A stretch of 64,000 bases of DNA from Symsagittifera roscoffensis (lineage: Eukaryota > Xenacoelomorpha > Acoela > Convolutidae), in contig NC_087069.1 in assembly GCF_963678635.1 (NCBI RefSeq), positions 2,802,166 to 2,866,165 on the forward strand, written 5' to 3'. Position numbers and translations under genes: made by a program. Position 1 is the first letter of the stretch, and every line of letters starts with the position of its first letter. Of the stretch, positions 43,401 to 52,400 are shown in pieces. The notes beneath the pieces were generated by a model. The model had not been told where the DNA came from. It was given only the letters and a program-made list of their open reading frames with translations, and searched no databases.

Positions 43401-46400
43401 AATTCGATATTTTCTAGTAAGTAATACTAAAATTTTAAAAGTCTTTTCTCTTTGGGTAAAGAAAAATTCTTGTTATTATATGTTTTCTATAAGGCGTCCA
43501 GCAAAAATATGAAATAAGTAAGAACCCACTTTTTTTCATCAGAAAAGAAATCACTTGTATTTTTTTGAGAATTATCTTGTTATCATTGGGAAAAGTAAAT
43601 AAAATAACTAGATTTTACATAAGGGAAAAACTTTTTTTGCTCACATGTTCCGATTTTTGATTACTTTTTACCAAAAACACATTCAACATATATCATCTTA
43701 TACAAGGACACATTGTGGAAGTTGCTTAAACTCATCTGATAATGAAGAGGCAGCAAAAACTTAGAAACCCTTCTGAACCAATTGAATACGCTTCAACAGA
43801 TCAGAAAATTTCAGGTATTTATTCTCATTTAAATTTCATACAAAGAGTTTCACCTTCAATGATTTCTCATATCACATCCTCTCTCCTTCTCTAAGAAGAT
43901 CTGTCGGTATAAGATCTCCGTAGTGTTTCGTTGACTTCCGGAGTCTTGTAGATAGTTTGAGTTCGTCTGAGATCGGTTCAGGTTGACTTTCTGAAGTCAG
44001 TGAAAGTTGTTTTATGGTTTTATGTTGCACTGGAGTTTCATCATCGATGGTGTCACGAGTTCCATCTGTGGTATTGATCTCTTGACTGCATCTCGCAATC
44101 TGGTTGTCGCTTGCTTAACAGTCCATTCTGATTATTGGTTTGGATCCGGGATGCGATGGTTCAACGTCGAATGATGAAAGTTGCACGCAGTGCTCCCATG
44201 TCTTTATTCGAATTGAAGAGAAATTTTCACATACGTCAAATTCTATTGTGGAAAAATTGCCTGATAAATTTTTGCCCCACGCATGGCATGTTTAGTAGTA
44301 CTCTTTCTGCTATTCCATTTGCTCTTACGCGGTAGATTGATGATGACACTCGGTTAATTGCCTAAGGTTTGAATCAGGCTTTGAAGTCTTCGCTCACAAA
44401 TTTGGGTCCGTTGTCAGAGACTAGAGTTTTTGGTACTCCAGATCTTGCAGATTGCTGATAGACACTTCCTGAACGGTCATTGGTCCGGAAAGCTTCGATC
44501 CAGCCATTTTCAGCGTCATCAACAACCAGAATGTTTCCTTGCTCTTTGATGTGTGCCCAATCCATATGAATTCTGCTTCTGGTCACTCGGAAACTGTTTT
44601 TCCACGCGATTGTCTGCTTTTTGACAGATATAGCATCTTAAGACAAGTCGTTTCACGTCTTGTGACATGCCAGTCTACCAGGTAATCATTTTCAGAGACA
44701 TTTCTTTTGCCTTTCTTCCCGGGTGCGTCTGGTGGGCATCGACCATAACTTTGTTCTGAGTCTTCGCGGTATGAAATGTACAACGCCTCTATAGATAACA
44801 TGACGCCTTCTCGTGTAGTCAATGTTTCATCATCCTTCTTGCAGCGTGATTCAGCTTTTGAGCACTGTCTCCAATGCCTTTGAAGACGTCTTGAATGTCC
44901 TATTAGATTGAAGATAGGTTTTAAGGTCGTTCAGCTTAATTGTCTGCGAAAAAGATGTCCTTTTGAAAGATACCGATTTTCCCCTCTTCTGGTGTCTTTT
45001 CGTTAAAGCGCAGTCTGCCCAGAGCAGCCACATGTGGGATCTGCTCGCCTGACACATACTTCAACTTGTAGTAACCCATCACCGCAATACCCTTTCTGGT
45101 TGATCTAGCTAACGCTGTTTTCAGTTTCTCTCCGTCTGGCACAAAGAAGTGCTGCAAGGGTTCGTGATCGGTTTGTAGGGAAAGCTTGCGCCCCAGTACG
45201 GACTGTTTCAGTCGTGTAGCCGCAAACACGATTGCCAAAGTATCTCGTTCTATTCTAGGCTCTGCTGATGATAGCTTCCTGGAAACGTAGAACACTGAAT
45301 GTTCTTCTTGTGCATCGGTGGTCACTGTCACTTCTTTGTCCAGGGAGTGCGGTTGCGCGACTGAGGTCTTGACTCCGTAAGTCATTGAGGGGGAGCATAA
45401 TGGTGGCAAAGATCTGAATCATTCGTCCGTAGAAGCTTTTCAAACCACAAAATGATTGGAAATTTTTGTGGTTCACGTGTAACTTGGTGATTCGAATTTC
45501 AATTGCACAAAACAATGTTTTTAGTAGTTTCGAGTTTGGCTTATTGATGGCAAAATTTTCCTCTCGACGATTTCATATCAGATCAGAAATTGCTGTTCCT
45601 ATGAAGAAGAGTTTGTGACCAACGCATGATTTTAGAGTCCGAGCAGTTCCACCTAGAGTAGGTCTACCAAGCTTCTCCCAGATGCTCGGCGATATCACTC
45701 TTGTGTCAGCACCTATGTCCATTTGCATTTTCACATGAGGCGGCCACCCGATGAGATTTGATGCAAAAAACAGTACACATTTAGTACCGTTGTCAGAGCT
45801 TTCTAATCCTTCCTCTTCTAATTCTTCCTCTTCGTCGTTCAGCAACCACCACATCTTCTCTGAATCTGCACTAGTTTCGTATGATAAAGTACGTCTCACT
45901 GAACATCATATCGCTGAGGTTGCTTGGCGAAACAAGACTCCTCAACTTCTTGATTGATTGCACTCCACCTTTGAAGATCTGCGGGATTCTTTCCCTCTGC
46001 AGCCTTATAGAATTTATTCTGAGCGTTCTCGCCCAGGAAAAGCAGTCGGCTAAGACATTTCCTCGGTTTTCGAAAAATTTAATTAACTATTAGGGTTATT
46101 CAATTCATGTTTCCAACCTGGACACCACTGTTATGGATCGGTGCAAGGCAAGAGACATGTTAAGAAGATTTTTTGAGATCGATGTTAGCTACAACTTGCC
46201 TTAAAACAAATTGGTATTAATAATTGTTATCAGTGGGAAAAGTCTAGATAAAAACTAGATTTTTTTACTTTTTAACAAAAACGCCACTTTTTACAACTTT
46301 TGACAGAAAATATATTCGACATATATAGCAGCGCATTCACGGATAGGATTGATTAGATCATAAGATCTACCATGGTTGACACACTGTGATAGTTAATTAA

Positions 46401-49400
46401 ACTAATCTGATGATTACGAGACATCAAAAAATAAGAAATCACTTCTGAACAAAAATTTAACACGCTGCAACAGATCAGGTAAAATCATGTATTTATTACA
46501 AAGAATTTTAAGTTCGATGAATTCTCAGATCAGAACAATTACAAAAAACGTTTGAGAAATGAAAATTAGTTAACTTCTAAATATGCTTGATTTTCATTGG
46601 TTTACTTCAAAAATTGCATTTAGAGAAACACTTGATTATGATTGGTCGATATCAAAATGGTTGAGTTAATTTTTTTTAAATTTCACCATATTGAAAAATG
46701 TCCAAATTAATTAAATAATTTTCATTGAAAGCAACCAATCAATACATTGTAGAAATACTTTTAACAATTATGATTCATTTTTTAAAGATTTTCAAAAATA
46801 AGTTTACATCCCCACAAAAGTATTTTGGGACTTTCTTAATCTTCAATTCAGTGAATTATCTTGAATTCTCTCTAAATTTTTGTTAACTTTATTTGCGTCG
46901 GAGGCCATCACTGAAACTAAATGAAAGAAATGCATGTCTTGAGTTTGGCAGAGATCACACACCTCAAAGGGCATCAAGATATCTGAAAAACGGTCGCGTT
47001 CGAAATACATCAACTTTATAATTTATACATATAATAGCAAGGATCCTAAATCTCACATTAAGAAGCACCGCTCGTCTTGTTTACTCTGCCTGTCGAAATT
47101 ATATCATAAAACACAAAGTGATGGAATAAGTTATCATCAATTTCCAAACAAGACTAACATACCTGCGAGACACGGTAAAGTAAAATCTAACACCTTCAAA
47201 AAGCTATTGTGTTGAACTATTATCTTTTTTAAAACTCTAAAACAAACTTTGGTAATTAAATACTTGAAAATTCGCAAAAATTCTTTACTGTGGAATGTAA
47301 AACAACAAAAATCAAAAACATCTATAGATTTTTGTCAAAACTAAGACAAAATAAGACTACGCAAACCTTCTTTACAAAGGTGGTCTTGTCAACTGGATCA
47401 ATCGCAGCTGCTTTTGTTCAAACGATATGATCGATGAAAATATACGCAAGCAAAAATCGAGTTCGAATTGCCGTGAAATGTTCATTTTTAGAAACTAATC
47501 CAGTATCGGACTTTGTTATTTTGGTTTAATTTTGTATTTGATTTCACGGTTATTTTAATAGATGTTTAAAAAATGCTCAGTATAACCCAATGAGAGTACA
47601 AGGATTCGATTTTTTGGCTCATTAACAAGACTAATAATCATATTAACACAGGTATTAGTAGTTGTTTTTCTAAGTTATTGATCAGAGTAGGGTAAACAAT
47701 TATGCATAAAAAATAAAATTTTTCTGCTGTTAACACTGTTTCAGAACATTTTGATAAGTGACGAAGAAAAGATAAAAATTGTGATTAATTTACAAAACTT
47801 TGAATATTCATTATACCAAACAACATACATCTGCTCTCATAATTCATTTTAAAACGGAACTCAAGAACTTAGTTTAGAAACATTTTTTTAACACTCATCT
47901 GACACAAAAGATTTTTTTTTTAAAGTTTTAAACTGGTTTTTATTAGCCAGCAAAGATCGGTTTTTGGTGTTAACTTTGTTTGGTATTAATAAAAGATAGT
48001 TCAAACGATACAACTTTTCATTTTAAAACCTATTTATTGAATAAAACTATATGCAAAAAGCACTTAATTGGAAGATCGCAGATTAAGCAAAAACTAAGAA
48101 AAAGCATACTTTAACTTGAAGTTTACGGGAAAAAAAATAAGAAAACGCTTAGTTACCGTTTCTAAGGAGTTCGAGCAAACAAGACGCTTGCTTGAATTTT
48201 GGTTACAAACTATAGTTTTAGGTAATATTTTCTCAATTAGAAAATTCTAAACTGGTATTTATCATTTTGCAAAAATTACATTAATATACAGACGTTTCCA
48301 ATACTAATAAAACCGTTGATCTAATTTTTCGTTCAATTGATACATTTTTTTTTCTAAAATCATGAGTTTTGACTTTTCAATACAAAAAGAAACCAAAAAT
48401 AAAGTTAAAACACATAAAATCACTTGACAGTTCATAAAAAAACATGTTGTAGAAGCAAAAGAGGGATTATGAACAGTTAAGTAGAGTTGTTGTTTGAATT
48501 TTCCCCCAAATTCCGACATGTAAGAAATAAGCAGATAAGAAGCTCGATTTACAACAATGATCAAAAATTTGCTCTAAATTAAGTGAAAGATTTCCCAGAA
48601 GTAGTTATTTGTAATTCAGCAACATCTATTCACATCTCAGAAATTGCATTGATTGGGTTGAGAGAAAGTTAGATAGTGTTTATTTTATGTTTTTCACCTA
48701 AATTTGAAATAAACTTGAATTAAATTTGCTACAATTGATCTTTTGAATTGATGTCGTATTCAATTATACTTAGAGGATTTACGAGATCACAATCATCAAA
48801 AATGAAGTCAAATCGAAATGTCATTAAAAGTAATTTAGACACGTTATTTAATACACTCAATGCTTTATTTCAAATAATTTAGATGACAGATTTAGATACT
48901 ACTATTAAGCCCCTGAACGATACAGTTATTAATTTAATGAGCGGATGGAATGAAAAAACGCAGCAACAGTTACTCGCCCGATTAAAAACAGTTAAACTGG
49001 GCTATAGAAAACCCGGATTGAGTATAAACGCTATGCAAAAAAGTAACGCTCAACTTGCAATGTATCAATTACATATTCGCGAGTTGGCATGTTTTGACGC
49101 GTCACTGAATACGTGCAGTTGAATGTCGGTTGCTTTTCTTTGTGGTCGGAAGTACGTTCGAGGTAGTTTCACGTTGTTGAAGTTTTCGATTTCGTCAAGC
49201 CAGTCGCTGAGGTTGGACAAAATTGTCAGGTCGAGGGCTTTATCCCATAGAGGTCCTGATTTCCAGGCAAGTTGTAGGTTCTGTCGAAGGCTAATTGTCA
49301 TGGGCATGGCAAGTTCGAGCGGGTCAAATGGCGAGGATGCAATTTTAAGGAGTTTCCGTTGCGCGATGTCTGCTTTCCTTGGTGTCTGGAACTTCTTGGC

Positions 49401-52400
49401 TTCCATGGCGTCCGTGTTATGGCTATCTTTGGATGGTCTCAGGAGAGTCGGTTGCTCCAAGATGTGTCGCGGGTACTGGTATGTGATGATGTCCTGGTTC
49501 TCGTCTTTCCACAAAAAGCGTAGGTATGGCTGCTCTGCTGGGGTCACGAATAACTGCATGAACAATTCCAGTCAGTTTGCACAGAAGGTCAGGTCCGGTG
49601 AGTAGGATGCTATGCTAGAGGCATTGAATACTCGGCGTAACTTGCCGGGTTCTTTGGCGTTCGTTATTGCGGGGTGAGACAGGTACCAACATTCGTCGTT
49701 GTCGTAGCTGTTGATTTGCTTGATGAACCCTTTGCGTATATCGGTCGTGATGGTCTCTTGTTTTTGCTGAGACGTTCTGGTTTGCCGTTAAAGGTGGAAT
49801 AGGAGGCTGTGTAGTTGCTTCTTTGCAAGCCAATAGTTGTTTTGTAGTTGTCGAGTCTTCTTCCATAGCAGTCCAATCTGGTTATGTCCATTGTCGAGAG
49901 CGTCTTTGTCGTTACTTAACATACTTCGTTTGTCAGATGAGATTCATTCGGCGTCGAGTTTCATCTACTCTACAACATGGTGAAACAATTGATCGTCGTC
50001 TATGAAGCTCGTTGTGTTGATGTCTTCGGGTTTTGCTGCACTCTTTACCACAGAGACCATCCATGTGGCGTGTTTCAACCAAGGGGTACATTAACAAGTG
50101 ATACAACTTCTGTTGGTGGGACAAGGCGGGCGAAGTGACATCTACTGATGATTTCAATGTCGTTTAATGGCAACTGGGCAAGGTGTATATGTCCGAGGCA
50201 GACACTGTTACGGTGTTGCCACGTGGTATAATTCAACTGTCGCCATGGCCACTGCCCTGACAACTTTGAAGAACACCAGTTCAGCAGACTAAACGCAAAA
50301 CTGGTGCAGGTAGCAGCCATAAGCGACTATGATTATTGTCCCTGTCGACGCTATCAAAGATCGATCCTCCCGGACTTCAACCTAGCCCTACTTAACTAGG
50401 GCTGGGTTCAAGTCCGGGAGGTTCCAATCCTTGATAGCTTCGACGGGGACAATAATCAAAGTCGCTGATGGCTGCTACCTGCACCAGATTTGCGTTTGGT
50501 CTGCTGAGCTGGTGTTCTTTTGAAGGGAAACCTATGTAATTATCCATATCACTTGGGATAAGGTTGAGCATCATGAGTTAGAAAATTAGGCGAAGAGTTA
50601 CATCGTCGTAATAAGGATCATCGCGGAAAATCAATATGATAAGTCCTAAATTGCTGAGAAATGGCAGCAAACTAACTAGAAAAGTCTGTCCTGCTTGATT
50701 TTTTGACGCTGAATTTTCTCAAAGGGACGAAGTTGGAAAGAAATTCCAATCATTTGAGTTAAGAGTCACTTATTATGTTCCAGCCTAGTAGCTAAAAATT
50801 TACAGCTCCTCCAGTTGCTATTCCAGCCTAGTAGCTAAAAATTTACAGCTCCTCCAGTTTCTATTCGTGAATGCAACCAGACAAAGCATTCATGTTATGC
50901 TAGTTCCGAAGTTAGCGTTGTATAGCGTTACTAGTTATGAAAAAATATACAGATGCACAAGCTATTCTTCTAAAGACATGGTATTTTTCTGAAATTCTAC
51001 TTTTAAGATGCACCAGCTATTTTCTAACCTTTTGAAGACTTCTTGTTAGACACAACTTATGTACCATGGAGGGAAGCCGAGGGAACAACACAAATAGCTT
51101 ATTTCGAACATTTATAACAGCAAGAGAGGCTTCGTCTGAGGGTTCTATTCAACGGTACTTTTTGACCAAAAGAAACCGCATTAACCAACGCAGCCGCAAA
51201 AAAAAACAAAGCCCCTATTGAGACCCTCAGTCGACTTTCTTAGTTTAAAGCCAGAATTTGGAAACGTAAACTTCACTTAATAAAAGATGCAGCACAAACG
51301 CAATTTTCATTTTTTTAAAACTTGTACAACACTTCAACGTGAAGCCCCAAGATGTGAAAAATCTATGAATAAATGATTTATAGGACTGTCATTCGATAAC
51401 GCCAGGAAATAAGCCAAATCAAGAATCACTAGAGTCGAGTTTAAGCTGGAGGTACTTGTTTGATATTTTTTGTAACTTTTGTACTGATGCGGATTTTTGT
51501 ACTCACCCAAAACCTTAGTCGCTCCTCTAAAATAATTAGGAATGAAATTTTTGGAAATGTGGAATTTTCCCAAGGCCATAACATGTTTTTTTTTTAATTT
51601 TGAGGCATATCCGCAGCAGCATGAAGGCTTCCTAAACACTGTTGCCTCGATTAAACCCTTGATATCAGATTTGGCTGGTAGTTTTTGAGAGATCGTCAAA
51701 AGTTTTAAAAAACAGGAAACAGAATATTGATTCTTCTAACTGTCATAATATTTTAGTAAGAAAATTTTGACGTCGCCGCTTAAAAAGGAGAGCTTCGCTC
51801 AACTCTTTTTTATTGAGCCCAAAATCTTAGATTTGGAAGGATCGTTTTCGGGACAAGTCAAAACTTTTAAAAAACGGTCAAAATTGAAAAAAAATTGTGT
51901 AGCCTCTTATGCAGAGGACCTTCCAACAACCTTTCCTTTCGATTGAAATAAAAATCTCAGATTTGAGAGTAGTTTGTGAGAAAAGTTATAATTTTGAAGC
52001 AAAAAAAACAGTCAAAAATCGAAATTTTGATTTTTCCAAGCTATCCCACAACCCGTTCTATTTATTTAACCCCAAAAACCTCAGATTTCGGACGCAGTTT
52101 TCGAGAAAACGAAAAAATCAAAATTTTGAGTCAAATATCCCCCCACAGACTTTTTGAAGGCTGTAGAAAGTGGGGTAAGTTGAAAAGAGACTAAAATTCG
52201 AGTGTTACCACTTTTTTTAAAAATCGGCGGAGTAGCTTCTGAGAAAAACCAAACATTTTTGTGAAAAGCGAAAATGTTTTCCATAGCGTCTAAAAAAAAT
52301 TAAATAAAAAAACCGATCCCAATATTTTTTCAAAATACCCGTTTTGCTCAAACACAAATTCAAACGCTAAAATGCATGCAGTAATCGAACAGACCTTTTG

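Larger units (their letters stand above)
44374..45899 (-). mobile_element. Ty3/gypsy retrotransposon remnant
   Basis: Minus-strand pieces in the expected order. The protease block (45573-45899) has Met-Asp-Ile-Gly-Ala-Asp-Thr in place of Asp-Thr/Ser-Gly. A reverse transcriptase thumb (45410-45515) has Phe-Tyr-Gly-Arg-Met-Ile. An RNase H (44936-45409) has Ser-Arg-Lys-Leu-Ser-Ser-Ala-Glu and Gln-Thr-Asp-His-Glu-Pro-Leu. An integrase core (44374-44586) has Met-Asp-Trp-Ala-His and Val-Ser-Asp-Asn-Gly-Pro. Most of the reverse transcriptase palm is missing and no LTRs were recognised. Confidence 0.8.
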
